Source: Pseudomonadota bacterium (GTDB taxonomy: Bacteria; Pseudomonadota; Gammaproteobacteria; Acidithiobacillales; Acidithiobacillaceae). From it: a stretch of DNA of 12,038 nt. The position numbers and the translations under genes were made by a program. Below, piece after piece: positions 5,311 through 12,038 of this stretch. The DNA lies in NCBI GenBank assembly GCA_021839095.1, contig JAKCBU010000017.1, positions 1 to 12,038 of the forward strand, read 5' to 3'. The notes beneath the pieces were generated by a model. The model saw only the letters and a program-made list of their open reading frames with translations, was not told where the DNA came from and searched no databases. How positions within the stretch are numbered: the first letter of the stretch is position 1; every line of letters begins with the position of its first letter.

Positions 5311-5736
5311 ATGCGACCCGATTATCCACGTCGAGCAATGACCCCAGACCGCATGGAGTCTTGGACCTACCAGTCCAAGTCTCGCATGGACAGCATCATC
5401 AAATTGGCCCGCAATCTGGAGACGGACCCCGAGCGCGAGCAGCGCGCGCAAAAATGCTTGTGCCGGATGTGCTATTACGGCAGTCGCTTGGGCGGTGCGG
5501 CCATCAAAAGCGAGTCGTGCATGTGTTGCGGTGTCGTGCAGACCTACGGCAGCACGAATACCGACGCGCTTTGCCTGCCCTGCGCCCAGGAGATGGGCCT
5601 GTGCAAGCATTGCGGTGGGGACCGCGAGTTGCGGGTGAAGCGGCGGAAGTGGCCTTCGCCCAAGGTTCCCTTCGACCGGCGACAGGAGCAGCGGGTGCAC
5701 TATGCACAGGAGGCTTGGAAGGAGGAAGGTGAATGA
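5311..5736 (+). CDS. Cysteine-rich zinc-binding protein (141 aa)
   Basis: ATG 5311 follows AAGGAG (5297-5302) at 8-base spacing; the open frame upstream to 5221 lies inside the PLD gene. Ten cysteines lie in four knuckles: CLCRMC (C49, C51, C54), CMCCG (C70, C72, C73), CLPC (C88, C91) and CKHCGGD (C98, C101). This implies two structural zinc sites, of treble-clef or zinc-ribbon type. Residues 1-45 are helical and charged, and the tail (109-141) is Arg/Lys-rich, which suits nucleic-acid binding. No enzyme motif is seen. Its stop overlaps the next start as ATGA (5733-5736), so it is translationally coupled to the ProQ/FinO gene. Confidence 0.7.
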   Translation: MRPDYPRRAMTPDRMESWTYQSKSRMDSIIKLARNLETDPEREQRAQKCLCRMCYYGSRLGGAAIKSESCMCCGVVQTYGSTNTDALCLPCAQEMGLCKHCGGDRELRVKRRKWPSPKVPFDRRQEQRVHYAQEAWKEEGE

Positions 5737-6200
5737 ATCGCCACGTATTGACGCTCAAGCGATCCCCGCGTTCGGTGAAACCTTTGGAAGAGCCTTCGAG
5801 GACTGCGGCCAAGGTGCAGATACGCAAATCGCGCAAGGTGCCGCCCCCCATGTCGGCGCGGGAGCTTCATGTCCGGTTGTGTCATGGGGATCTGGCAGAG
5901 GTGGCTCCGGTCCTGGGCCGCTATTTGCCGCTGGCCTTGGGTGTTCAGCGTGAACTGCGTCACCGTTTGGGCAGCGTGTTGACCGAGCGATGCCCGACTC
6001 TGAATCGTGCGGAGCGGATAAAGCGGATACGGGCGGTTTTGCAGCGGCATACGGCCTTGCCCGCCTATCTGGAAGCGGTCGCGGTCCCCGGCAGCCTGCG
6101 GCACGATCTGGACGGCAAGCCGATAGAACCCGTGACTGAGGAACACCGGGAATACGCCAGGGCAAAGTTAGTGGAGCTTGAACGGCCAGCGGTACGTTAG
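5733..6200 (+). CDS. ProQ/FinO-family RNA chaperone (155 aa)
   Basis: The start codon overlaps the upstream stop, and GGAGGA lies just before it. Residues 55-150 carry the FinO/ProQ domain pattern. They include LPLALGVQRELRHRLG (65-80), a helical stretch with RIKRIRAVLQRHTALPAYLEAV, then LRHDLDGKPIEPVTEEHREYARAKL (the DLDG turn at 125-128 and the EEH at 136-138). E. coli ProQ has the same 'P.kiGi.qdL ... L.Ys..YL ... R.DLDG ... eeH...A' order. Residues 1-36 form a basic arm (RSPRSVK, KVQIRKSRK). Members bind structured sRNAs and mRNA 3' ends. FinO controls conjugation of F-like plasmids, which makes this a candidate RNA-level regulator of the element. The RNA target cannot be read here. Confidence 0.8.
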   Translation: MNRHVLTLKRSPRSVKPLEEPSRTAAKVQIRKSRKVPPPMSARELHVRLCHGDLAEVAPVLGRYLPLALGVQRELRHRLGSVLTERCPTLNRAERIKRIRAVLQRHTALPAYLEAVAVPGSLRHDLDGKPIEPVTEEHREYARAKLVELERPAVR

Positions 6201-6246
6201 GCGCCTGATTGTCCCTGTGAGACTAAGCACAATTAAAGGAGGCATT

Positions 6247-6651
6247 ATGTTCCTGATGTCCGTTCCGCTGGTCCGGGACTTCATCGCCCTGTTCCCGGAA
6301 ACGCTGGAGTTCCGGGAGGGGATGCGTCGCAAGCCCTTCTGGAAGGCCGTGGCTGGATTTGTTCTGTCCTATCTGGTGATAGCGACCTTTTTTTACGAGG
6401 TCTGGTTTCACTTGCTCATAACGCACGTCCGGCATCACGGGGAACTGTTCGCGGACATTGGGATTTTCGTGCCCGCGCTCTTTTGTCTGGCAGCCTTCTT
6501 GCCGCTGCTGTCCGCCCAGGCGCGACGGCTGCACGACGCCCGGCTGTCGGGATGGTGGATGCTGTTGTGGCTGATTCCCTATCTGGGCTGGCTGGTTTTG
6601 CTGGTCTTGTTCCTGTTGCCGAGCAGGGCACCTTTGCGACCGGGTACCTGA
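6247..6651 (+). CDS. DUF805 family inner-membrane protein (134 aa)
   Basis: ATG 6247 has a strong AAAGGAGG SD (6236-6243) three bases upstream. DUF805 hallmarks are visible: the R-R-L-H-D motif at 93-97 after the second membrane segment, SGWW at 101-104, then a third hydrophobic helix (MLLWLIPYLGWLVLLVLFLLPS). Membrane segments fall at about 33-52, 71-90 and 104-125. The family (YhaH/YhaI-like) is widespread and its function is unknown. The N-terminal 30 residues are cytosolic-looking and contain EFREGMRRKPFWK. Its place next to the ProQ-like gene has no known functional meaning. Confidence 0.8.
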   Translation: MFLMSVPLVRDFIALFPETLEFREGMRRKPFWKAVAGFVLSYLVIATFFYEVWFHLLITHVRHHGELFADIGIFVPALFCLAAFLPLLSAQARRLHDARLSGWWMLLWLIPYLGWLVLLVLFLLPSRAPLRPGT

Positions 6652-6694
6652 AAAATCGGCACCACCCAGGTAGCAGACAGATTGGAGCGATGAC

Positions 6695-9463
6695 ATGGCC
6701 TTTCGATTCAATGAAGAACAGACGGCGATTCTGGATCACCTGCACTACCGGGACTCGCAGATTTTGGCGGTCAACGCCCTGGCGGGAACCGGCAAGACCA
6801 CGACCCTCAAGGGCGCGGCGCAATATCCGCTCAAGGCGGAACGGCTCCGCTACTTCGTGTTCAACCGGCGTAATGCCGATGAAGCGGCGGCGGAGTTCCC
6901 GAACAATACCACCACCAGCACGGCGCATAGTTTCGCGTTTCGCGCTCCGCACCCGGACGGCGGCGGGACCATGGCCGAAGTCTACGGAGCCAGTACCCCC
7001 CGCCTGTTCAGTGGCAGCCTCTATGGCCCCCTGCGCGACCAGATGAAGCAGAGCACCGAGTTTGCCGACCGCATCCGGCAGATTCGCCAGGAGCTACGCT
7101 GTTCCGAGGGCCGTGCCATCATGGCGGTCCAATCCGTCCTGCGGCAATACTGTCAGTCGGCAGACGAGCAAATCGGGCCACAGCACATTGCCCCGGATTT
7201 GGCTGACTACATTCACCGGCAGGGCTTGCGCGGATCTCCGAAAGCGACCCTGGGCACGGCGGCCTGGGCCTGGGACAGGATGCGCGACCCCTTCTCGCAA
7301 TTTCCCATCGACCACGGCGTCTACCTCAAGCTCTGTTCTCTGGCTCCGCCCCGGATTCCCGCCGACACCATTCTGTTCGACGAGGCGCAGGATGCTTCCC
7401 CGCCCATGCTGGCGATCCTCAAGGCGCAACTCCAGTACGGTACCCGTCTGGTCCTGGTCGGGGACACCTACCAGCATATCTACGACTTCACCGGCGCGGT
7501 GGACGCCATGGAGGTCATGCGCAAGGATCATCCCGATCTCACTCAGACCTTGCCGCTCTCTACCAGTTACCGCTTTGGGCAGGACGTGGCCGACGCGGGC
7601 AATCATGTTTTGCGGCTTATGGGTTCGCCGTACCTGTTGACGGGAAAAGGCCCCGACAGCCAGGTGATCGACGACCAGGTGGGCAATGTCCATGCCGTGC
7701 TCTTTCGCGGCAACGCGGGTTTGCTCCAGGCGGCAGTACAGGCCGTAGTCGCCGGTCAGCGCATCCATGTGGTCGGCGGCACCGGGGAGATCGTCAATCT
7801 GGTCGAGGCCATGGGGCGGCTCTATAAAAACGAGTTCGCCAAGCACCCGGAACTGAGTTTTTTCGATAGCTGGCATCAGCTTTCGGAGTACGCGCAAACC
7901 CCTCTGGGAAGCAATTTTGCGCCTCTGGTCAAAATCGTGGAACAGAAGCAGGGCCAGGTTGCAGACGTTGCCCAGGCGTTGCGCAATACCGAGACGGACC
8001 CGGCCAGGGCGCAATATGTCCTTTCCACCGGCCACAAGTCCAAGGGCGGGCAATGGAACAATGTGCTCCTGATGGATGATTTTCAGCGCAGTTGGCTCAA
8101 TACCGACCCGGATGGCGAGCGGCTATACCAAGTGCCTGGCGACGATGCCCTCTGTCTGCAATACGTCGCCTGTACCCGCGCCCAAACGACGCTCTATACC
8201 AATGGGTTGTTGAATACGATGGAACGGGCCTTGGGGGAAGAACAGAGCTACGACGGTGCGGCTCAGAAAGCGTTGCGTGAGCGGATTCCCGAAGTGCTGG
8301 CCGGGATCGAGGCGTGGAAGAACCCGCCCTTGCAGGGTGCTAACCCCTTGCAGGGGGACAACCCCGTCACAGAGCCGAGCATTGTCCCGGACGTATCCCT
8401 GCGGGATGCACCGTGGATCGTGGGCCTTTCTGGGGAACCCGGCGCGGGCAAGGATACGGTGGCCGACATGCTGATAGCCCAGGTGAAGGAAGATGGCGGC
8501 AAGGCGGTCAAGCTGGCCTTTGGGAACGTGCTGTATCAGGATGTGGCCGCAGCTTACGGGATACCCGTATATCGTCTGCAAGATCGGCACAATAAAGACC
8601 TTCCGGCAACGGCCATGGCACGAGCCTATTGCAAGAACCCGGAAATGGTGGAAGCCCTGAAAGACCGGGGGGACAACCAGCCGCTTTCGCCGCGAGAAGT
8701 CCTGCAACTCTGGGGAGATTATAGGCGCTCCCAGAATCCCCATTACCTGATCGACCAGGTGCGGGAGCAGGCAGCGCACGCTTTGACCCAAGGGCAATCC
8801 GTGGTGATCTCGGATCTCCGCACGGTGCGGGAAGTCGCGTTGATTCAGGAAATGGGCGGCATGACCGTGCGCGTACAGAATCCAGAAATTACGGAGCGCA
8901 TGGAGTATTTGCGGCAGAAGGGCGATGCAGCGGCTATTCACCCGCTGGAGAATGCCTTGCGTAACGTGCCTATGGACGCCGAGATCGTCAACAATGGGAC
9001 ACTGGAGAATTTGCAGAGCAAAGTTCACGACCTCTATGCGCATATTCGTTCTCAGAGCGAGTCCCCTTTGCAGGATGCAACCCTTTCGCCGGGTGCAACC
9101 CCTAAAACGTCTGTGGATTCCATAGGGGATAGTGCCGAACGCAACGCTTTTGTTTTGAATGATCCGGTGCCTTGCAGGCAGCAGCGTTTGTTTGCGTTGG
9201 CGGATTCTCTGGAATCGGCCAGGGCAGGGCGTTTTACGGATGGTCCTAGTTCCGATCTTGCGGAACTGGTGTCCTTTGGAAACCACGGCACCTTTCTCGC
9301 GGAATGTTTCCCCGACAAAGCCCCGATGATTCTGGGTCAACTCACCGATAAATCCCGCGATGGTTTTTTACGCTCCTTCTGCAAGAGCGATGATCCGCTG
9401 GCGAGTATCGAGCCTTCCGAGGAAGCACAGGTGCCACAGTTCGGGTACGGGAGACGCCCATGA
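6695..9463 (+). CDS. UvrD-like SF1 helicase fused to phage-type dNMP kinase (922 aa)
   Basis: The start at ATG 6695 has GGAG (6684-6687). The N-terminal ~530 residues hold the SF1 helicase motifs in order: Q-motif region FNEEQTAIL (5-13), Walker A ALAGTGKTT (29-37), TSTAHSFAF, Walker B LFDEAQD (227-233), motif III VGDTYQHIYDFTGA (255-268), SYRFG, motif V STGHKSKGGQW (444-454) and motif VI YVACTRA (490-496). This core is compact for UvrD. Residues 573-780 match phage dNMP kinases (T4 gene 1 type): P-loop GLSGEPGAGKDT (577-588), LSPREVLQLWGDYRR, VISDLRTVREV (704-714, D707), AAIHPLENAL (H749, E752) and a final D-x-x-I-x-N. Such kinases make dNDPs from dNMPs. PLQGAN/PLQGDN repeats (545-556) and PLQDAT/LSPGAT (791-802) bracket the kinase. 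The C-terminal ~120 residues are unrecognised. The stop overlaps the next start (ATGA). Confidence 0.85.
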   Translation: MAFRFNEEQTAILDHLHYRDSQILAVNALAGTGKTTTLKGAAQYPLKAERLRYFVFNRRNADEAAAEFPNNTTTSTAHSFAFRAPHPDGGGTMAEVYGASTPRLFSGSLYGPLRDQMKQSTEFADRIRQIRQELRCSEGRAIMAVQSVLRQYCQSADEQIGPQHIAPDLADYIHRQGLRGSPKATLGTAAWAWDRMRDPFSQFPIDHGVYLKLCSLAPPRIPADTILFDEAQDASPPMLAILKAQLQYGTRLVLVGDTYQHIYDFTGAVDAMEVMRKDHPDLTQTLPLSTSYRFGQDVADAGNHVLRLMGSPYLLTGKGPDSQVIDDQVGNVHAVLFRGNAGLLQAAVQAVVAGQRIHVVGGTGEIVNLVEAMGRLYKNEFAKHPELSFFDSWHQLSEYAQTPLGSNFAPLVKIVEQKQGQVADVAQALRNTETDPARAQYVLSTGHKSKGGQWNNVLLMDDFQRSWLNTDPDGERLYQVPGDDALCLQYVACTRAQTTLYTNGLLNTMERALGEEQSYDGAAQKALRERIPEVLAGIEAWKNPPLQGANPLQGDNPVTEPSIVPDVSLRDAPWIVGLSGEPGAGKDTVADMLIAQVKEDGGKAVKLAFGNVLYQDVAAAYGIPVYRLQDRHNKDLPATAMARAYCKNPEMVEALKDRGDNQPLSPREVLQLWGDYRRSQNPHYLIDQVREQAAHALTQGQSVVISDLRTVREVALIQEMGGMTVRVQNPEITERMEYLRQKGDAAAIHPLENALRNVPMDAEIVNNGTLENLQSKVHDLYAHIRSQSESPLQDATLSPGATPKTSVDSIGDSAERNAFVLNDPVPCRQQRLFALADSLESARAGRFTDGPSSDLAELVSFGNHGTFLAECFPDKAPMILGQLTDKSRDGFLRSFCKSDDPLASIEPSEEAQVPQFGYGRRP
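8327..8365 (+). repeat. Tandem 18-base coding repeat before the kinase domain
   Basis: Two 18-base units start at 8327 and 8345. Each begins CCCTTGCAGGG and together they encode PLQGAN-PLQGDN. The second unit includes a short palindrome, CCCCT-TGC-AGGGG (8344-8356). They lie in the linker between the helicase and kinase domains. A related pair lies on the other side of the kinase, at 9065-9100. Confidence 0.7.
9065..9100 (+). repeat. Degenerate tandem 18-base coding repeat after the kinase domain
   Basis: Two 18-base units encode PLQDAT and LSPGAT, in the same reading frame and with the same proline phasing as the repeats at 8327. The bases CCTTTGCAGGATGCAACC (9065-9082) resemble the upstream unit. 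The second copy has diverged but keeps GGTGCAACC. They sit right after the kinase domain, making it look like an inserted cassette. Confidence 0.6.
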
Positions 9464-11628
9464 GCCGTAAAATCTTTGTCAGCGAACACCAGATGACGTT
9501 TTTCCCGACCGACGCCACCAACACCCATCGTTTTCAGCTTCGCGGCTACCAGAATGAAGCCGTGAACGCGATGATGGCGGCACTCGACGAAAACGACCGG
9601 CACCCGGCCTGCATTGCCGCGACGGGCGGGGGCAAGACCGTCATCATGGCTGCATTCATCGAGCGGTACATGCGCCAGTACCCCGATGAAAGTGTGCTGG
9701 TGCTGGCGCACCGGGCCGAACTGATTACCCAGGCCGCCGAGCGGTTTTCCCACGTCCTCCCTCATGATCTCGTTCCGGCCATCCATTGCGCGAGTCTCAA
9801 CCAGAAGGACTTTGGCAAGGTGACCGTGGCAAGCGTGCAGACCATCGGCAAGCCTGACGTACTGGCGTCTATGCCCGCGCCGGGCTTGGTCATCGTGGAC
9901 GAGGCGCACCGTATCCCCATTACTGGCGACGGCCAGTATCAGCGTCTTTTGAAAACCTTGGGAGAACGGCACCGGGACATGCGCGTGGCCGGATTCACGG
10001 CGACGCCCTGGCGTCTGGACGGCGGCCATATCGTCGGCCCCGGCAATCCGCTCAATCACACGGCTTACCAGATCGAACCGGCACTCCTGATGGACGAGGG
10101 CTTTTTGGTGCGGCCACAGTGGGCCAAGACCCTGTTTCCCATCGAGACGGGCAAGGCCCGCTCCCGCAAGGGCGATTTTTTGAATGAGGACTTGCGCAGT
10201 GCCGCCGCCATTCAGCACAAGGAACGAATGCAGGATGTATTGACCCGCACGGCAGACCGGAATCACACCATCGTCTTTACCATCGACCGCAAACACGCCC
10301 GGATGGTGGCGGCGGCCCTTCCGGGCAGCGTCGTGGTGGATGGAAATACTGCCCAGGATGTGCGCGAGCAACGGATTCAGGACTTCGCAGATGGAAAATA
10401 CCGCTATCTGGTCAACGTGGACCTGTTTATCGAGGGTTTTGATTTGCCCAAGATCGACGCCGTGGCGGTTCTTCGGCCTACCGAAAGTGCCGCTCGCTGG
10501 ATTCAGATGGTCGGGCGCGGCCTGCGCACGGCGGACGACAAAACGGATTGCCTGGTGCTGGATTACGGCGGCAATCTCGACCGTTTCCCCATGCGCCCGG
10601 ACGAACCCGGCTTTTTCCGCTACGATCCCAAAGGGCAGGGAGCCAATGTTCCCGGTACGCTGGTGGCAGGTCCGGCTAACCCCGAAATCCCGGTCGAATT
10701 GCCCGCGCCGCTCACCCATGACGTGACCAGGGTGGAGGCGACGGTTTTCCATTCCAACCACAAGGACCGGGACTTTCTCAAGGTGCGCTACTTCGTGGGC
10801 ATGACCGCCGTGGAACAGACCTGGGTGGTTCCAAGCAAGGATTTTACGGATTTTTGGGGTCGGCACGGCTTCGGGGATGCGCCCAAGACGCCACAGGAGG
10901 CCGTGGGCCGGGTGCGGGACGGCGATTTGTTGTTGCCCCGTGCCGTTTCCCTGCGTTACCGGGCGAATCCCGACAAGGCGTTTGGCTATTCCGAGATCGT
11001 TTCCGAAGTACACTCCTGGGCCGAAACCATGGCAAATCGTCACATCTTTTTTACGGTTCCCGGCCACGAAGCGGGGGAAGCGTCCGGGTACCAAAAGGGG
11101 ATGCCCTCAATGATCCGGCCTACGCCCATCTATGGGCAAAAGCTCTACGCGGCTCTGGTGGAGCGCGAGGCGGTATCTGACAGCGGCCAGTGGGTTACGG
11201 CTTATCCTACTTCTGATGGCAGGGCTGTTCACTTCGAGAAGCCGGTGATCCTGTTCAACAACCGGACGGGCATGAGCTACGTCGCGGAAAAGGAAGAACT
11301 GGACCGGATGCTGGAGAATCGGTTGAGCTTCCGGCCCTGGAAGCGCCTGGCAACCCCGGTGGCCGGTCAGCCCGTCACCTTCGATGGCAAGCCGTCGCTC
11401 CTGGCTCCGCATGAGTTGGGGAACCTGGGGTACCGTTGCGCCCAGAAGCAGTTGTTCGAGGCGGCGCGGGACTGGTGGGAACTGGCGGCGGCGCGGGGCG
11501 ACGTGGCTTCTCAGAAGAATCTGGCGCTGCTGGATCAGTGGCATCACCCACAAGCCATCGAGCGCAAACCGACGATTGCCGAGCAGGAGGGCGTGGCCTT
11601 TGCCTATGGTGCTGGTAAGCGGCTATAA
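9460..11628 (+). CDS. RadD-like SF2 DNA helicase with Sel1-like C-terminus (722 aa)
   Basis: ATG 9460 overlaps the stop of the helicase-kinase gene, with GGGAGA at 9449-9454. SF2 motifs are RGYQNEAV (28-35), Walker A AATGGGKT (53-60), VLAHRAELI, DEAH (147-150), FTATPWRLDGGH (179-190, TATP 180-183), then in the second RecA-like domain GNTAQDVREQRI, NVDLFIEGFDLP, VLRPTESAARWIQMVGRGLR (Q349-R356) and CLVLDYGGN. The pattern 'GfDlP...RPT.S...QM.GRGLR...LVLDyaGN' is close to E. coli RadD, an ATPase that helps RecA-dependent repair. RadD's four-cysteine zinc finger after the core is not seen here. Later segments (HSNHKDRDFLKVRYF, PQEAVGRV) resemble the RadD accessory region. Residues 660-700 (FEAARDWWELAAARGDVASQ) resemble a Sel1/TPR repeat. 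Type III restriction helicase is the alternative, but no methylase partner is present. Confidence 0.8.
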   Translation: MSRKIFVSEHQMTFFPTDATNTHRFQLRGYQNEAVNAMMAALDENDRHPACIAATGGGKTVIMAAFIERYMRQYPDESVLVLAHRAELITQAAERFSHVLPHDLVPAIHCASLNQKDFGKVTVASVQTIGKPDVLASMPAPGLVIVDEAHRIPITGDGQYQRLLKTLGERHRDMRVAGFTATPWRLDGGHIVGPGNPLNHTAYQIEPALLMDEGFLVRPQWAKTLFPIETGKARSRKGDFLNEDLRSAAAIQHKERMQDVLTRTADRNHTIVFTIDRKHARMVAAALPGSVVVDGNTAQDVREQRIQDFADGKYRYLVNVDLFIEGFDLPKIDAVAVLRPTESAARWIQMVGRGLRTADDKTDCLVLDYGGNLDRFPMRPDEPGFFRYDPKGQGANVPGTLVAGPANPEIPVELPAPLTHDVTRVEATVFHSNHKDRDFLKVRYFVGMTAVEQTWVVPSKDFTDFWGRHGFGDAPKTPQEAVGRVRDGDLLLPRAVSLRYRANPDKAFGYSEIVSEVHSWAETMANRHIFFTVPGHEAGEASGYQKGMPSMIRPTPIYGQKLYAALVEREAVSDSGQWVTAYPTSDGRAVHFEKPVILFNNRTGMSYVAEKEELDRMLENRLSFRPWKRLATPVAGQPVTFDGKPSLLAPHELGNLGYRCAQKQLFEAARDWWELAAARGDVASQKNLALLDQWHHPQAIERKPTIAEQEGVAFAYGAGKRL

Positions 11629-11641
11629 TAGGAGTCTTCAA

Positions 11642-11722
11642 ATGCCTCAATCAAAAGGAGTAGGGCAGATCGATATTCAAACCATTGCTAACGATTTAAG
11701 GAAGCATGAGGTTCGAAAATAG
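11642..11722 (+). CDS. Small ORF, 26 aa
   Basis: ATG 11642 has GGAG at 11631-11634, seven bases upstream, and the frame ends at TAG 11720-11722. The short product contains IDIQTIANDLRKHEVRK, which could be one amphipathic helix. It lies 13 bases after the RadD-like stop. No family is recognised, and it could be a remnant of a longer gene. Confidence 0.35.
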   Translation: MPQSKGVGQIDIQTIANDLRKHEVRK

Positions 11723-11748
11723 TCTTTTAACCAGCGCGATTTGAAGGC

Positions 11749-11783
11749 TTGCGGGTGATTACTGAAAACGAAATAATTCGTTT
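11749..11783 (+). promoter_or_regulatory. Candidate promoter overlapping an inverted repeat
   Basis: TTGCGG (11749-11754) and AATAAT (11772-11777) are spaced by 17 bases. AAACGAA (11766-11772) and TTCGTTT (11777-11783) form a perfect 7-base inverted repeat around ATAA, overlapping the -10 box. The layout is that of a repressible promoter in the 76-base gap before the last gene. The -35 match is poor. Confidence 0.3.
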
Positions 11784-11798
11784 CATTATGGGGGAATT

Positions 11799-12038
11799 AT
11801 GAGTTGGGATCATTATTATTATGAAGCAACTTGTCGGAAGTGTGGCGCAAAAGGTTTCAAGATTTGCTCAAGCTGATGACTGGAGCCGATCTGGAATATC
11901 ATGGGAAGGATTCAAACCATTTCATGATGTTCCGAGTCATGAATATCTTGCCGAACGCATGAAAATAGACGAGAACGAATATGCTGTATGTAGCTGCGGT
12001 AGCACCGACCTTGAGATTGGGACCGTTGTTGTAAAAAG
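11799..12038 (+). pseudogene. Zinc-ribbon protein, apparently frameshifted and 3' truncated by window
   Basis: ATG 11799 follows GGGGGAA (11790-11796) and opens MSWDHYYYEATCRKCGAKGF, with a CxxC knuckle at C12 and C15. It stops after 25 residues at TGA 11874-11876. In the +1 frame the sequence continues without interruption from 11875 as DDWSRSGISWEGFKPF to AVCSCGSTDLEIG, bringing a second C-x-C knuckle (codons at 11989 and 11995). Dropping the T at 11874 would rejoin the two halves as one zinc-ribbon protein. The second frame has an ATG at 11821 but no SD. An inactivating insertion or a sequencing error is the simplest reading. The product is unknown. Confidence 0.6.

Noticed and set aside
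8327..9100. CRISPR-like or REP-like array from the GC-rich repeats
   Set aside because: The units are 18 bases and in frame with the protein, and the two pairs are separated by a whole domain with no spacers.
8123..9340. 405-residue minus-strand ORF opposite the kinase domain
   Set aside because: It is opposite a well-supported coding frame, its residue make-up is of shadow type, and no start site is evident.
9337..11094. 585-residue minus-strand ORF opposite the RadD-like gene
   Set aside because: It is a shadow of the GC-rich codon pattern of the helicase gene. The plus-strand frame has all SF2 motifs, while the minus-strand product has no recognisable domain.
11874..11880. Programmed +1 frameshift in the zinc-ribbon gene
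   Set aside because: The site AGC-TGA does not match the known prfB-type CUU-UGA slippery codon, and no internal SD is seen at the expected spacing. An indel is simpler.
1..12038. tRNA, rRNA, attachment site, insertion sequence or replication origin
   Set aside because: No cloverleaf, rRNA segment, transposase, long terminal inverted repeat or iteron cluster was seen by eye. A covariance-model scan (tRNAscan-SE, Rfam) would be decisive.

Overview
This is a single-direction stretch: every supported gene lies on the + strand. Most of it is GC-rich, with AT-rich patches at about 160-285, 1070-1940, 4130-4345 and 11640-12038. Genes are tightly packed, often with ATGA-type stop/start overlaps, and nearly all have a clear purine-rich Shine-Dalgarno (SD) site. 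The mix suggests an accessory region of a mobile element (integrative conjugative element, plasmid or prophage remnant) in a proteobacterium. It contains a LexA/UmuD-like repressor end, a FinO/ProQ protein, an Mrr-type nuclease, a PLD-family protein, phage-like nucleotide enzymes, helicases and many small orphan proteins. Base composition and gene style would fit an acidophile such as Acidithiobacillus, but that is a guess. I see no rRNA, tRNA, CRISPR array, transposase, integrase or replication gene.

Layout. 1-159 is the 3' end of an S24-peptidase (LexA/UmuD/CI-type) gene. 160-285 is an AT-rich control region with two strong palindromes and a candidate promoter. The SD of the next gene lies in one arm of the second palindrome. 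286-1841 holds small orphan genes. One of them combines an Rmf/CrpP-like N-terminus with a coiled coil and a barrel-like domain. 1880-3157 holds a possible 17-residue peptide, a HAD-family nucleotidase-like enzyme and two small proteins. 3145-5290 holds an Mrr-type endonuclease, an unknown protein, a 55-residue membrane protein with a GTG start, and a PLD-family protein with two degenerate HKD motifs. 5311-6651 holds a cysteine-rich zinc-binding protein, a ProQ/FinO RNA chaperone and a DUF805 membrane protein.

6695-11628 is the centrepiece: two large, translationally coupled genes. The first encodes a UvrD-like superfamily 1 helicase fused to a phage-type deoxynucleoside monophosphate kinase, with related hexapeptide repeats on both sides of the kinase domain. 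The second encodes a RadD-like superfamily 2 helicase that lacks the cysteine cluster expected after the helicase core. 11642-12038 holds a small ORF and a zinc-ribbon gene that appears frameshifted and runs off the window.

Working together (inference): the helicases, nucleases and nucleotide enzymes could serve DNA processing, repair or nucleotide supply during transfer or replication of the element, or could act in defence. The ProQ/FinO protein and the S24 repressor would be the regulatory layer. The most novel item is the helicase-kinase fusion and its coupling to the RadD-like helicase.
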